A program made the translations under genes and the position numbers. From positions 222,230,043-222,294,042 of the forward strand of contig NC_061510.1 in assembly GCF_022539505.1 (NCBI RefSeq): a stretch of DNA of 64,000 nucleotides, read 5' to 3'. Origin of the DNA: Lolium rigidum (Eukaryota > Streptophyta > Magnoliopsida > Poales > Poaceae). This document shows positions 46,600 through 59,644 of this stretch, piece by piece; the stretch's first letter is position 1; each line of letters starts with the position of its first letter. The notes beneath the pieces were generated by a model. The model had not been told where the DNA came from. It saw only the letters and a list, made by a program, of their open reading frames with translations, and did not search any database.

Positions 46600-47459
46600 T
46601 GGCTAATCGAAGGGGCTCCTGAGAGATCTCACGGCGGTATCCGGAAGCGGGTTTGGGCACGAGCGACACGGCGACGTACCCAGGTTCGAGGCCCTCCGGT
46701 GGAGGTAAAACCTCTACTCCTGCTATGAGTGTATAAGGTAATCACACAGTACAATGGTGCTCCTAGAGCTGTATCCGGCTGGCCCTGAGAGGCTAAGGGA
46801 GACGATGGTCTCTCTCACAGGGCAGCGCAGTAGGTAGGTGAAAGCAATAAGTGTTCGATCGTCCCCTGCACGAGAGGGGTAGTGCGGCTTATATAGGCTC
46901 CGGCACTTTACATATAAGACCCTATAGTCTACTGGCCGGCTTGGCCGGCTTCGGCTTCCGCTCCTTCCCGAGGCGGTGACGTCGGGAGCCGTTGAGGCGT
47001 CGTGGCCTCGTCCCATCCGGCTGCTCAGGTCAGCGGTATGGAGAGGAAGTGTCTCTGTCGCCGTCAGCCACTGTAGTCTGTACGGCGCGTCGTAAGCCAT
47101 GATGGCCTGTCCGGCACGTGGCACTATTGCTCCACAGTGCCCCGCGCTTTACGGAAGATGAAGTCAGCGTGGACTTTGGGAACCCGGATCACCAACCCGG
47201 TTCCTTCCCGTGCAAGACTCGCCAGCCTCGAGTCGGTCTGAGGTACGGACCCCCAGTCGGATATGGCTTGTAGAAGCCGGCCCAACTACAGCATTGGCGG
47301 CCGTAGCTAAGCCGACTAGGACCTAGAGCCAGCCCGGCTTCCGGACCAGCCGGCCACGGCGCCGGCCGGCTGCTCCTCGGCCGGCCTTTGCCGCGAGCCG
47401 GCCAGTGGCCAGCCGGCTGCTCCGCGTCCATTGCCCTACCCGGGGTCTTCCCCCCGACA
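46600..47459 (-). repeat. 3' LTR of T4
   Basis: About 860 bp; the minus strand starts TGTCGGGGGGAAGACCCC at 47459, right after CCAGCTTCGGGGGCTAA. TATA box TATATAAG (minus strand) at 46888-46895. It does not match the T3 LTR, so it is not T3's missing 5' LTR. Confidence 0.75.
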
Positions 47460-47476
47460 TTAGCCCCCGAAGCTGG
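47460..47476 (-). other. Polypurine tract of T4
   Basis: CCAGCTTCGGGGGCTAA on the minus strand, adjacent to the LTR. Confidence 0.78.
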
Positions 47477-47951
47477 CAAGGTCCTGCGTTTAGAAGGACC
47501 TAGGCAGGTTTTCCTGGCTTCATGAATATATTTGACGGCACTTGGAGGGGCCGACTGAGGATTTCCTTTTAGCCGGCTGCGCCCTCATCCGGCTCGTTCT
47601 TGCCGGCTGCTTCTACACTTGTATAATTTTTGCTTTCTTGCAAGATTTGATGGCGCCTCCGCCTTGCTGAAGAGTTTTAGTTTGAGTGGAACTTTTCGTC
47701 CGGCTCCGGCTTGCTGCACGCCGGAGGCTCCGCCGCCTCGGGTCCTGCGCCCGACTTGACTGGTCTGACGCCTGGCCTGGCCGTCGATTCGTCTGGTCAC
47801 ATCAATGTCCCTCCGGATCCGGTGCGGTCGTGGGCGACGTGGTGTGGCCGTTTCTGATAACCGTAGCGATCGTGGGGGAGTTACTGCGCAGGAAATCCGG
47901 AGGCGTGGCCCACGATCGCCACGTGGAGGCCAACTTGCCCGCCGCGGTCGG

Positions 47952-47959
47952 CTATAAAT
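47952..47959 (+). promoter_or_regulatory. TATA box of the T4 antisense gene
   Basis: CTATAAAT about 300 bp upstream of the first plausible ATG (48252), inside the internal region and on the antisense strand. Confidence 0.6.
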
Positions 47960-48251
47960 GCCGCGGGGGAGGGTACCGAGGCGGCACTTGCTCACTTCTT
48001 CTTCCTCGCGCCCCTGCCTCCGTCGCTCTCCGCGCGCCCAAGCTCTTCGCCGCTCCGGCGAGCGTCTTCCGCTGGCGAACTCCGGCGACCGAAACTCCAC
48101 CGTTCCGCCGCCGCCGCTCCATCAATCCGGCGTCACGGGGCCGCGCGTCTCGACGGAGCGTCCGCAGCCGCCGCTGTCGCCGCCGCGGTCGCAAGGTTCC
48201 TCCTCGCCGTTCCACCTTTCGTGGTCGTCTTCTTCTTCTTCGGCCTCGTCA

Positions 48252-51011
48252 ATGGCGTCCCCCAGCGGATCTTGGAGGGGCTCCTACATGCGGGAGGACG
48301 ACATCGAGCGCCCGGTGCGCCTCCGGCGGATCCCGCGGGGGTGATCACGCGGGAGCCCGGCAAGGAGACGGAGCCCAAGCCGGAGCCCGGCGAGCGTGTC
48401 GTTTTCGGCGCGCATCTCGACCGCGGGCTGGGCCTCGCCGGCTTCAACCTTCTTCCGGCGGTTCCTCGACCATTTCGGCCTTCGGCCGCACCACTCGCCG
48501 GCCAACGCGTGCGTCCTCCCGAGCTGCTACGTCGCGTTCATGGAGGCTTACGCCGGCCCGTGGCCCGACATCGACTTCTGGAGCCGGCTCTTCTACTTGA
48601 AGGCCCAAACCACTGACGGCCACCTGCGGGCCTGTGGCGCCGCCTCGATCTACACCCGGCCCGGTACGCCTTTCCCCAAAATCCCCACCGTCGACTCGGT
48701 GAAGAATTGGCAGATGTCGTTCTTCTACGTGCGCAACGACGGGGCGCTCGTCGACCGGATCAATTTGCCGGAGTTCAACCCGGCTCCTCCAGTCGGCCGG
48801 ATCAACTGGAGCCACAACGCTCGCTCGACGGATCCGAACGCCGAGGTGAGCCTGCTGTGGGATTTCCTGGCGACAGCCACTAAAGGCGGGCTGACTGCCG
48901 AGGATCTCCTCTGCACCATCGCCGAGCGCCGCGTGCTGCCGCTCCAGATGCGCTCCCACAAGATCGGGCACATGTCCGGCCGGTTCGACCCGAACCGGAC
49001 GTCCAAGGCGCCGCTCAACAAGGCCCGTGTGGCCAGCCGGGTGAACCACATCACCAAGGCGAACATGACGGAGAGCTGGAGCTACGGGCTGGCGCCTCGC
49101 GACAGGGAGCATCCGCCGGCGCGGGTAAGTCTCATGTCTCTGCCATTTTCCGGCTTGCGGCTGCGAGGCCGACTTCCTTTTTCTTCTGCCGACTTCCGGC
49201 TTGTCATATGTTCATGTCTTTTCCGTCTTTCTAGCTTTTTGAGCGCCAGAACGCCGAGGACGGCGACCTGGCGACGAAGAGGTGGACGCCGGATCTCGTC
49301 GATCCGGCTGACCAAGCCGGCGAGCATGCCGGCGACGACGACCTGCCGCAGGCGCCTGATCTAGGCGGCCAAGGGGAGCACAATCCGCCCCCCTCACCAG
49401 AGCAGCAGGAGGAGGAGGTGGAGCCGGCGACGTCTGGCACGGGGCCCATAGCCGCCGTGCCTCTGCGTGCGAGGCCGCCAAGCACCACGGCGACTTCGGC
49501 GCCCAAGGGCACGAAGCGAGCCGGCTCTACCGCCGCCTTGGAGGCGAAGGCGAAGAAACAGCGCCGGCTGCAGCCGAAGATGGTCCCGGAGAAGGCCGGG
49601 TGAGTTCTCTCTCTCTTTTTTCTTGTTTGATTCCTTTTCTTTCCTTACTTTTGTGCTTACTATCTCTCTGTTTATCCGGCTAGGGCCCCTATCAAGTTTG
49701 CCCAGGGGGGCGGCTCCCGGCAGGCTCCGCGCGTTGTGTCGCCGCTTCCCCGCCAGCAGAGGGAGCGGACGCCGCAGCCTTCCTCGCGCGCATCTACACC
49801 GCCGCCGCCTGCCGCAGGGGCGCCTTCCTTCGTCGTGCCGCTGGCCTCGGCGCCGATCGCGGCACGCGGGCTGAGCCGGCTCGCCGTGCGACGCCGGACG
49901 ACATGTTCCCAGGCCGGACTCGTCCTCTTGGCCCAGCTGCTGGGGCTGGTCTGGGAATGCCGCCATCGACCGGAACCGGAGCCGGCAGCTCCGCACCGCC
50001 TGCGACCGGAACCGGAGCCGGGAGGGCTGCGCCGCCCACGATCGGAGCCGGAGCCAGGCCGAGCGTGGTGGTGCTGGACGAAAGTCCGGAGGAGGCACCT
50101 CAGGCGCCGGAGGCGACTGGGCCGGCTGGGCCATCTGCTGCGCCCGGAGCGATGCCGCCACCGCAGCCGACGACGGAGGAGCCGGCTCGACGGGAGCCGG
50201 CAAGCGACGAGCCGGTGCGCACGGAGGGCACCGACTCGCGCGCGCTGGTGAGGATGGGGACTCCAACGGCGTCACCGCAAAGCCTGCACGTGGCCAAGGG
50301 CGCACTTCTTCTTCAGGTGCCGTCCGCCTCCGACTCCAGCCTCGGCTCGGCTGCCACCATGGAGCAGGCGTGGCTCCGCGCCGACTCCTACGAGGTGACC
50401 AGCCGGGAGGGGAATCCCGGCCAAGCGTCGGTGGAGATGTTCTTCTCCGGCCTGCAGGCCAACCTCAAGGCCATGGAAACCGGGGCCGCGGCTGACGTCG
50501 CCAAGGTGGAGGAAGCCAGCAAGGTAAGCTTCGACTGTTTTTGATCTGATTATTATCCTGGTAGCCCTCCGAGGCATGGGCCGGCTGCTTGGAGCCGGCT
50601 CGGGTTTCGCTTGATTGACTAACTTTTCTCTTTTTCCTTAGGCTGTGGCTGATCGGCGCACCGCTCTGTACAACCGCGCCGTGACCCACTACCACAAGGC
50701 CAAGCTGGACCGGGCCGACTTGGCCCGCGAGCTGGAAGCCGCCAAGGGTGAGCTCTATGCTTCTTTTGACTTGATGTCTTGTTTTCTTTCTAATCTTGGT
50801 TGGCTGACCTTCCTTTCTGGCCGACTTGTAGTTGAAGCCGCCAAGGTCCCGCAGCTGGAGTCGGATCTCCGAGCCGCTCGCGACCAATGCGCCGTGAGCG
50901 AGGAGGCGGGCCGATCCGCCGCCCGCAAGCTTAAACTGGCTGATCAGGAGCTGACGCGGCTGCGCCAGTTGGAGCAGAACCACCTTAAGGAGCTTGCTGC
51001 TCTTAAGAAGG
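48252..51011 (+). pseudogene. Antisense gene of T4, 'putative gypsy type transposon' family, truncated
   Basis: Possible start MASPSGSWRGSYMRED at 48252. After frameshifts near 48340-48440 the PF04195-type domain is readable: FFRRFLDHFGLRPHHSPANA, FWSRLFYLKAQTTDG, and VKNWQMSFFYVRN, to 49124. GT-AG introns separate exons 49235-49599 (acidic, then KAKKQRRLQPK), 49684-50523 (Pro/Ala-rich, with a GTGAG repeat around 49948-50060 and one frameshift), 50642-50747 and 50832-51011 (coiled coil, ESDLRAARDQCAVSEEAG). A long LTR ends it at 51011 inside the last exon. It resembles the T1, T5 and T6 genes in plan but is much more GC-rich. Confidence 0.78.
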
Positions 51012-54000
51012 TGTAATATCCCAGGTTTAGAGGCAATAAAATGAGAGAACACCAAAGTGTGCATTGCATTCATGCATAGAAAATCCGGGGAATTTTCGCG
51101 CTTCAAATAAAACTTACCACAGTCACTGAAGTTTCACTTGACTTGCCTGGAATTGAAGTAGATCATCAAGTCAAGCGCTATAAACTTCACTGTGATCTTT
51201 GCTAAAACCTTATTTTGGGTAGAGATGATTTGATCTATGGATTAGATCAAATGGAATTAGTTTTACCACAAACCAACACCTTAGGTAAGGGTCAACTATA
51301 AGATCTTATAAAGGATCTCAACATGACATTCCTTACAACAACACATTCTTTAAGAATCAAACACTAACTTAGTAACACTTCAAAGTTAGCAACTACTTCT
51401 GTGTGTAATTTAATTCACTTCTAAACTTATTAATAAATAAGGTAAATCACAGGGTCTAAAGTGCATAAAAGCCACACTTTCTTATTTAAATCATAACTTA
51501 TTAAATACATAGAATATCATAAAACTAAATCCATTTACATTACGAATTATAGTCCAAACTATTTGAATAAAACTAACTATGAGTATTTTGAAACTTATAT
51601 GATCATGCCTTGGTGAAATCAAACCCAACTATTCAAAATTGAGGAATAACCCTCAACTTTGACCTTTTCACCAATATTATAATATAAATCCAATCAAATA
51701 TAATATAGTGACTCATCAACAATAATAAAACCATCCACAAGATATTTAGTAGAAAATGCCACTTGGCTATCCAAAATAAATCATATGAGGGGATAATGAT
51801 CTTGCCACATGGGATGAAAATATCTACATGACTTGCATCCCAAGCTTTGCCACCTCATGCTCAAAGGATTGCTATGGATGAGGGCATGACAACCAAGCAC
51901 CTTACTCATCAAACCAACACAAGAGTCACCACCTATGTGTCATGACACTAGAGCTTGCCCAAGCCTATAAATAGAGCCACACCCTTCCTCCATTTGGACA
52001 CCTTGTACCATGCTACAAGGAAACCAAACACTTGAGACCTTCCATGTGAATTAGCTAGGATCAAGATGAAGAAGCTAGGAGGTGGAGGCATACCACAAGA
52101 TGCAGGTTTATCAAATTTCATGAAGAACAAGCTACATAAGATTTCAAGGTAGAATTCCTAGGCAAACCATCTATTTAGAGGATCATATCATCATCTCTTG
52201 AGTAGGACCTTAGGATATTCCAAGACATTGAGAAGTGAGAGAAGTTATAATACTAACCATAGACATGTTCATACAAGAATATTAGAGAAGTACTAATCCT
52301 AGTTGTTCAAGTCAATATTTGATCTTAGAAGTGAGAACCCTATTTCAATAACAATACCTTAGCAAACCAATTCCATAATCATCACAACTTGATATTAATT
52401 ATAAACCCTAAGAATCTAGGATGAGTGTGATGAGAGGGATATTAAAGAGGGGTTAGTGAGGAATGAGTGAATCTTGTCTAATGCATGATCATATCTTGTA
52501 GACCTAGATGATAAGTTAAACCATATGATTACTAGATCTCATCTATCACATAAAATAATAAGTATATCACTAGTAGTTAACCCTAGACCAATCCTCATGC
52601 CTTGAGTGGAGGAGTAACCCTAGCTAGCCAATTAAACATAACCAAGCTTATGCTTATATCCTAATCTTAGTTGTGTATCACATTGGTGCTCACTAATTAA
52701 ACCCTAAACTACATTTGAATTCCAACCCATGGATTAACTTGGAATATAATTAAACCCTGCCATGCCTCATGCCTATTTAGTTCAACTAGTGAAGCATCAC
52801 CAAAACCCTAAACCTTTCACATAGGAATCACTTCACATAAAATATTAAACCCTAAGAAATAATCCTTCACATAAAATGATGAATTCATCCCATTCTCATT
52901 ACCATTTAATTTAAAACTCTAACCATAATATAAAATACATGGGAACCCTCAATATTGTTAAGTAATAACAAAACTTAATGACATGTTTACCATACACTAG
53001 TTATAAACTTCAAATCATTTAAAATAGGTATGATTTCCAAATTTAAAGAATTGAGAAAAACCATTAAACCCATATTTACTTTATTTATACTTCACCAAAG
53101 CATCAATATAATCAAATATTAAATACTTGTTTGAACAAAACAAATATGCAGCAAGCAGCACTATCAAGTTTTATTAAGATTCACATATTTAAGAACCTAT
53201 AAATTCACATAGAATTCAAAATTGAATTCAAACAAGAAAATAGAAAACAAAACAGAAATTTAAAAGAGAAAAGAGAGGGAAAACTTACTCGGCAGGCCGA
53301 GCAGCACCGCAGCAGCCCATCACCACCACGTCCACCAAGCCCAGTACTAGCCCAGCCCACCAACGAACACAACCCACATACCGTTTCGCTCGCTTTAAAA
53401 ATCGTGCGAGAGGAAAACGTCGTCGTCTTCTTCTCCGGCGTCGACAGCGCTGCAACGCCAGTAGGCCACGACCTCCTCGCCGATAAGCTTGCCCGGACGT
53501 CGCCCGATCTCTCAGAAGCACGTCCAATCTCTCTCGCGTCCGAGCCTATCCATAAGCAAAAGATCTTCGCCCAGATGAACTTTCCAGAGACGCCACCTCT
53601 TCGACCATGGCCGTCACCGTGTCGAGGCCACAGGGCTTCCCTTGGCCTATAAATAGGTGGAGAGCATCGCCGTGCACGTCTTGTTCATCTCCTCCACTCC
53701 ATTTCTCCTCAGACACCTTCTATTCCTCATGCTCATCCACTCTCTGTCACCGGAGTCGAAGACGAAGCCGACGGAGGAGGCCACCCCAGCCTCTGGCGCG
53801 TGGTCCAGGAGGAGCGCCTGGACTCAAGGAGCATCTGGGAGGAGCCAAGCATCCAGGGGAGCCGTGTGGTGGATCAATTTCCTCGTTCCCTTCTGCAGCA
53901 CACCGCCGGGAAATCTTCAATCGCCGTCGTCTCCGTCAACCATCGCCGGAGCCGACCACACCTTGAGCTTCAGGGTGAGCATACGCGTCTTTAGCACCTA

Positions 54001-56511
54001 CTCTCGCTTCCTAGCATCATCTGTAGCGTCCGATTCGATTTTCGCCGGAGAGCACCGCCGCAGGACATGGTCGCCGGCATAGCTCCGGTGATCCCCTCGC
54101 TAAACAATCACCACCATTCGACTCGTCTAGTTGTGCTCGTTCAGAAACACCTAGCCACGCATCCCGGGAGGCCGTAAATCGGCGGCGCCACCATCTGCTG
54201 ACCGCCGGCGTTTAAACGTCGGTGAGGTCAAAGGCCACGGTCAATTTTGACCAGACCTTGCCGACGTGGCACCTGACGTGTAACTTGGTCCCACTCGTCA
54301 GTGTCTGGGACTAGAAGTGAACCGGTACATCTAGTGTTTTCTGTTTATTTCAAATTCCAGTAAATTGCTGAGACTTTGCAAAATTCTAGAAAATTCATTT
54401 CAACTCAGAAACATTCAAATAATATATCAAAATGCTCACAAAAATAAACTCTATTCAAATAAAATATAAAACAAAAATGTGTGTCAAAACTAAAATTCAC
54501 TTATTTTTAAACCTTATTAATTATGCCATTTCAATTATTTAATATACAATTTGAATTCAATAATTAGTGAAGTTTAAAAATTAAATTTTAACTATTCAGT
54601 AACTAAGTAAAATGTTAAGATCAATTTTATTTATCATATTTGCATTAACTTAATTATTAGTGGTAATTCATAAACCCTAACTAGTAATTATTATAATTCT
54701 TAAACCCTCTAAAAAAAAATTAATAGCAGGTTAAAATTATTAATAACTTTACTCCAGGTACTTAATCACATTAATTCTAGTACCAAGTATTACTTTAAGA
54801 ATTAGATCATAATTTAGAAACCCTAGTTTTATTATAAGTTAGAATCTGGATCCCATTATGGTATGTGATCATTTGAAATTACTTTAACCCTAAACCCTAG
54901 TTGCTTATTACATGTGATCATGTGAATTTCACCTTACATAGAGAACCTTATTATGTGACCAACAAATACAAGTCAGGATCTACCAACATAGAGCCAATTC
55001 ACATGAGTCATCATTTCATGTCTCTAATTCCAATTTAAAATCTATATGATCCACTAGTGCCACCTAAATATAAACCCTAGCTTGTTACCACATGTTAGCA
55101 CCATTGATCATCAATCCATTATACCATACCATTAGGATCAACCTCAACCATTAAACCATAGTAGAACTATAATGATGAACCCTAGTACCAACCTTGTGTA
55201 GCAATTCACATCACATGCTCCTATTCAACTAAACCCTACTTAGGAAATGATAAGTCACTTAACTTAGAACCATTAGAGATTATTTAGTAAAGCAATTGTG
55301 AAGCCATCGTAAACCCTAATAGCTAATTTATAGAACCATCTTAAATAACCATCCTTTGATATGATGCTTAGAAGAAACCATAGCAATAAACCTGCCAATA
55401 CTTGTTATATAGAAACCCATTCTATTTAAGAAACCAACGAGTTCCTATTAGTGAAACTAGATGAACCCAATAGTAAACCCTAGAAAGCCATAGCTCCTAT
55501 GTATAGTAGATCATATTCATATTTAACCTGTTCTTCAAAAGTTATTCTTTTGAAGTACAAATGTTAATCAAACCTTAGAAGCCCTAATCCTTCTTTGAAA
55601 TACTCATTAATTCTTAATTAACATGTTCTTCAAAAGTTATTCTTTTGAAGTATAGTATAAGTAATCATCAATCATGTTCTGAGAATTTAAAATTAACAAC
55701 TGTTCTTTACCTATTATTCCACCATTATTCCTTATGTGTATGATTGTTATGATGTCTTATATCACTTGATTATGATGCTAAGATAACCAAACCCTAATAA
55801 GAACCTTGTTTGAGAACCATTCTAAAAGTGCAACACACCCTAAAGAAATCTGTACAACTCATCAATCTTAAATCATCGGGATTAGGTTACGCTCGGGACG
55901 ATTGCATTTCATACTATGCATTATAGCATTATTGCCAGTTCTTTAAACATTGTCCTTACCGGACAATGATGGTATTTCAGCATTTGGAGTTCTCACGTAT
56001 CGAAGCTTTTGCTCGCATAATCTTGCAGTCAAGAAAGGCAAGTTCATCGCTTGCTCATGTCATTTGATTATTTTTATCAAATTATATGCAAAGTACTATA
56101 CTTATCACTCATGCATTGAAAAGCAAAGTATTATTTTACAATTATGAATATGACTATGTGGTGGGCAATGGAACCATGGTATGTGTTGATATGGTGGAGG
56201 TTCCATTGCAATGGGTTATATCACCCTAGGATTAATTACCAATGCCGTCCAGTGATTCTAGCGCCGTACAAACCGCGTTGACCATGAGATCTATAATGGC
56301 TCGGGAAGCCAGCCGTATCTTTTCCCTTCCGCACGCCAACGGATCGGAGAGACGGTGGGGTGCTGGAGGCTACTGCCGCAATAGGTTGGGAAATCCTTTT
56401 AAATCCCCATCCATTGGTGATGTTAATCTCTTCCGATCTATGAAGGATTGTCCAAAGTACACCATGAGTAAAGCCGTATTATCGGGGAAGTCTACTGGAG
56501 GTGTGCGGGTG
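51012..56511 (+). mobile_element. Second long LTR (Sukkula/LARD-like), right end lost in gap
   Basis: Starts TGTAATATCCCAGG at 51012 within a T4 exon; the left flank is GAAGG. It is 5.5 kb, largely AT-rich, without element proteins. A GC-richer segment at 53280-54300 holds a TATA box, CCTATAAATAGG (53646-53657), and short ORFs (53604-54082) in overlapping frames that I do not regard as genes. The tail (56170-56511) carries the 3' sequence type of these LTRs. The gap prevents deciding between solo LTR and full element. Confidence 0.78.
53646..53657 (+). promoter_or_regulatory. TATA box of the second long LTR
   Basis: CCTATAAATAGG, followed at about 30 bp by a CATCTCCTCCACTCC pyrimidine-rich stretch. 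Confidence 0.7.
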
Positions 56512-56611
56512 NNNNNNNNNNNNNNNNNNNNNNNNNNNNNNNNNNNNNNNNNNNNNNNNNNNNNNNNNNNNNNNNNNNNNNNNNNNNNNNNNNNNNNNNN
56601 NNNNNNNNNNN
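56512..56611. other. Assembly gap, exactly 100 N
   Basis: A round 100-N block, a common placeholder for unknown length. The left side is long-LTR sequence; the right side is a CACTA end. Neither side shows its missing partner, so kilobases are probably absent. The reading frame running across it has no meaning. Confidence 0.98.
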
Positions 56612-56694
56612 GTCGGGTTAGGCCCATGGGCGACGAAAAATACCCCTTAGCGGACGATTTTGAGACGTTGTCTATCAGAACTTTTCTTGTAGTG
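56612..56694 (-). mobile_element. Terminal 83 bp of a CACTA DNA transposon
   Basis: The minus strand from 56694 begins CACTACAAGAAAAGTTC, the classic CACTA terminal sequence, followed by subterminal words (TTTTCGTCGCCCATGGGCC and CTAACCCGAC) typical of grass CACTA elements. The 3 bp outside are AAT (56695-56697). It interrupts the last part of the T5 antisense gene. The rest lies in or beyond the gap. Confidence 0.82.
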
Positions 56695-56697
56695 AAT

Positions 56698-59644
56698 AGC
56701 AGCTAAAGCATAAGTGCTGCGTAGGTCCTTTTCCATCTGAGTGATCCGATCCTTCATACGCTGGATCCGATCACCCTCAGGAAGACCACCCGAAGAGTCT
56801 TCGACAAATGAGGGCACTGGGAAAACCTGCAAGCAACAACGTTGAAAAGGATGACGGATATAGTCAAGTCGAGCATCCGAAGTAACTCCCATCGGGAGAA
56901 GTGCAAGTGGAAATATCATAACAAAGGTGTGCTAGCAACATCGCTAGCACGGAGTTTATTACAAGCATAAGTTTTGCAGCAGAACAATGTTTCACATCAG
57001 CTCGAGCATAAGTTTGTTACAAAAATCAGGGGCTTGGGTCTAAGTCGATAAACTGGGTCCAGCCGATGACTTCCTTGACGAAACTAGCTCAAGGAGCCGA
57101 CGAGCGCAAATGAGGGCAGACGATTTAAAAGCGCTTAAGTCAACAAATTGCCCGTCTTGCTCTTTTGGCAGCTCCTTAGTCATTTCTTCGATGTCACCCT
57201 TAAAGCCATAACCCATCATAAGCTGGAAGGCAAGGAGGGCACCATAGGTGCGCGAAGTACGCTTGAATACCTCGATAACCTCCTTGGTGTCAACCGCAAA
57301 GGCATCGATCAGCTGCCCCAGGGTTTTGTCCTGCTTGATCTTGGGGAAAATCATCAAGTGCATCCGCGCCAGGGCACCCTTTCCCTTTTCAAGAAGTTCC
57401 CGCGTAAGCTGGTGGGAGGCAAGAGCCATCGACACACCGTTTGCTGGTGAATTGTTTGGAACTTTGTCCAAGGCAGCGGCAGGGATATTGGCAGTTTCTG
57501 CACGAGAAAAGAAAGAAAAAAGATCGTTAACAGAAGATCGAATCCATGAAGTATGATAATCAACAGGAAAGTGTGGGAAGGATTACCAAGCAAAGCTAGT
57601 GAAGATTGGCGAAGGAGCTCATCCTTTTCGGCTGCCTGAGCTTCGGCAGCCAACCTCCACGCCTCCTCCTCCTTCAGTTTTTCCTTCAGCTTACCCAGTT
57701 CCTCCTTCAGGGAATCAATTTCTTGGCGGGCCTTGGCAGCTATCTTGATTGCGCCTTCCAGCTTCGAGGAAGAGGATTCGACTTCCTTCTGCAGTCGAAC
57801 CTTGTCTGCCTCCAGAGAAGTGAACTGGGAAGCGAAGGCCTCCAAAGAGGAAATAACACCTCGAAGATCCTTATTGAAAAAGGATGTTTTGCAAAGAATC
57901 GTTAGAAAAGGCACAATTCAGGAAATCCACGACGTATTTTAAAAGGACCTACAGAAGGAGGAGTCGTGGTGGCGGCAGGAGCATCTTTTCACTTGGAAAG
58001 GGAAGAAGCAGTCGATGCCTGGGCCGTGGGAGCTGCCTTAGGAGTTGAAGCTTCGGAAGCAGCAGCAGCCGGCGGAATAGCATCAGATCTGGCTTTCTTA
58101 GGCGGAGGCTCGGCGAAACCTTTGTCACTGAAAAAAGGAAATGGTCGACAGAAGTTATGAAAAAAGTGCAAAGAATAAAGGGACAAGCTATGGCATCAGG
58201 GAAGAAAGTGCTTACATATCAAAGAGATCGTCTTCGTCGGCAAAGCCGCCGGTTGATCTCTTCGCAGGCGAAGCCCTGGTCGCCTCCACAGCTGCATTAA
58301 CAAAGGCATCTTGATCAGCGTCATCGTTGCGCACTGATCCCTCTGTATCGCAAGCATCGTCGGCTGAAGGAGGAAGGTCGGTGTGAACAGTTTCAGAATC
58401 TATCGGATCGTCACGCTCACTCTCTGGGCCTGCGTGCTCAACAGTGGGAAAATCAACGGGAACTGAGGAGCCTCTTCCCTCAGAAGTATCATTTGGCGAA
58501 TCATGTAAGTTTCCAGAGGCTATGGGGGCCTGTCGAAAGGAAGAACAAGTAAGAATAAAAGCAATCATATTAGCTAAGTGAAAATAGCATAGAAAGGACA
58601 TCAAAAAGAGAGTTACCTCTAGTGGCGAATGATCAGCATCGAGAGGAGTGTAAGAAGATATCAACGGGATCGAGTCTTCCTGGCTAAAGGAAGTAAGGCG
58701 ACGGACTTGACTTCGTCAAGCAACTCCTTTTCCGACAGTTCGGCAGCATTAATCCTGGTTTCATCCTTTGGGCCTGAATACAACCACATCGGGTGCACTC
58801 TGGCCATGACTGGTTGGACTCGACGTTTTAAGAACACCGCTGCCACCTCTGTGCCGACCATAGTTTGGCCATCGGCCTCTTTGATTCGAAGAAATTTGGC
58901 AAATAATTCATCGGCTACTACTTTTTCGTCGGGTGAGAGAATGTTCTTCCAGGAATTCTTGGGTTTGGCTTCGAAGACATCGGCAAAGCAAGGAAGTTGA
59001 GATTCGGGTGACAGGGAGTCCTTGACGTAAAACCATTTCAGCCTCCACCCTTGCACAGATTCTCGCATTGGGAAATTGAAGTAATTAACCTCTGAACGGG
59101 CTACAAACCCCACTCCTCCGGTGACAAAGAATCCATTACTACTGCTGTATCTCTTCACATAGAAGATCTTTTTCCACAGCCCGAAATGAGGTTTGCTACC
59201 CAGAAACGCCTCGCAAAGGGTGATGACCACAGCAACGTGGAGGATTGAGTTGGGAGTGAGTTGCCATAATTGTATTTCGTAAGTTCGCAAGAGATGGAGG
59301 AGGAATTCGTGAGCGGGAAGCGAAAGACCTCGATATAGGAACGATAAGAACATCACGGTAAAGCCAGCAGGGGGATTAGGCCGAGAAATCGCACCTGGAA
59401 AGATCACATTCCCCTCGTCGGAGGTGATTAATCCCAGGCTTCGGGATCTCTTTTCGTCACGCTTGGTGACGGTCGATGCTACCCGATCTCCAGGCTTGGC
59501 CGCCGAGCTTGGTGGCACTGGTGGCGCCGGAGTTGGGAAAGGAGCGCTCGGGGCGCTTCCCTTCGGAAGAGTCGAGGAAGATTTGGCGGCGGCGCCTCCG
59601 CTAGTAGAACTGGCGGTGGCGGTAATGGCCTTCTTCTTCACCAT
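56698..59644 (-). pseudogene. Antisense gene of T5, 'putative gypsy type transposon' family
   Basis: Starts MVKKKAITATASSTSGGAAA at 59644; Ala/Pro/Ser-rich N-terminus, then the PF04195-type domain with FTVMFLSFLYRGLSLPAHEF, QLWQLTPNSILHVAVVITL, FGLWKKIFYVKRY and FPMRESVQGWRLKWFYVK. A frameshift near 58700 (ELSEKELLDEVK) precedes the exon end at 58617. Exon 2 (58529-58216) is Asp/Ser-rich. Exons from 58127 on are Ala-rich; a coiled coil follows (about 57870-57600, IDSLKEELGKLKEKLKEEE). A helical C-terminal block lies at 57471-57040 (TRELLEKGKGALARMHLM), with a last piece at 56830-56698 (KDRITQMEKDLRSTYALAA) cut by CACTA. T6 has the same N-terminal domain at high similarity. Function unknown. 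Confidence 0.82.

Larger units (their letters stand above)
46600..51011 (-). mobile_element. T4: 3' LTR and antisense gene of a Tat-lineage element
   Basis: On the minus strand: antisense gene region (coding plus strand, to 51011), polypurine tract 47460-47476, 3' LTR 47459-46600. The right side is cut by a long LTR at 51012. The left end is uncertain by a few bases (46590-46600). Unusually GC-rich, with very many GCCGGC words. Confidence 0.75.

Noticed and set aside
46600..47459. Could be the missing 5' LTR of T3
   Set aside because: Its sequence does not match the T3 LTR at 33147-34319, and a polypurine tract sits on its right side, so it is a 3' LTR of another element.
47585..48600. Long overlapping Arg/Pro-rich frames on both strands, including a 304-codon one
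   Set aside because: Very GC-rich DNA opens several frames at once; only the frame with the conserved domain after 48430 has family support.
49394..50305. 303-codon minus-strand ORF
   Set aside because: Antiparallel shadow of the T4 antisense-gene exon; Ala/Pro/Arg-rich without motif.
53604..54082. Possible small gene behind the TATA box of the long LTR
   Set aside because: Three overlapping frames, low-complexity composition, no similarity recognised; more likely LTR transcript leader.
56242..56706. Frames reading across the N block on both strands
   Set aside because: They depend on 100 unknown bases of a placeholder gap.
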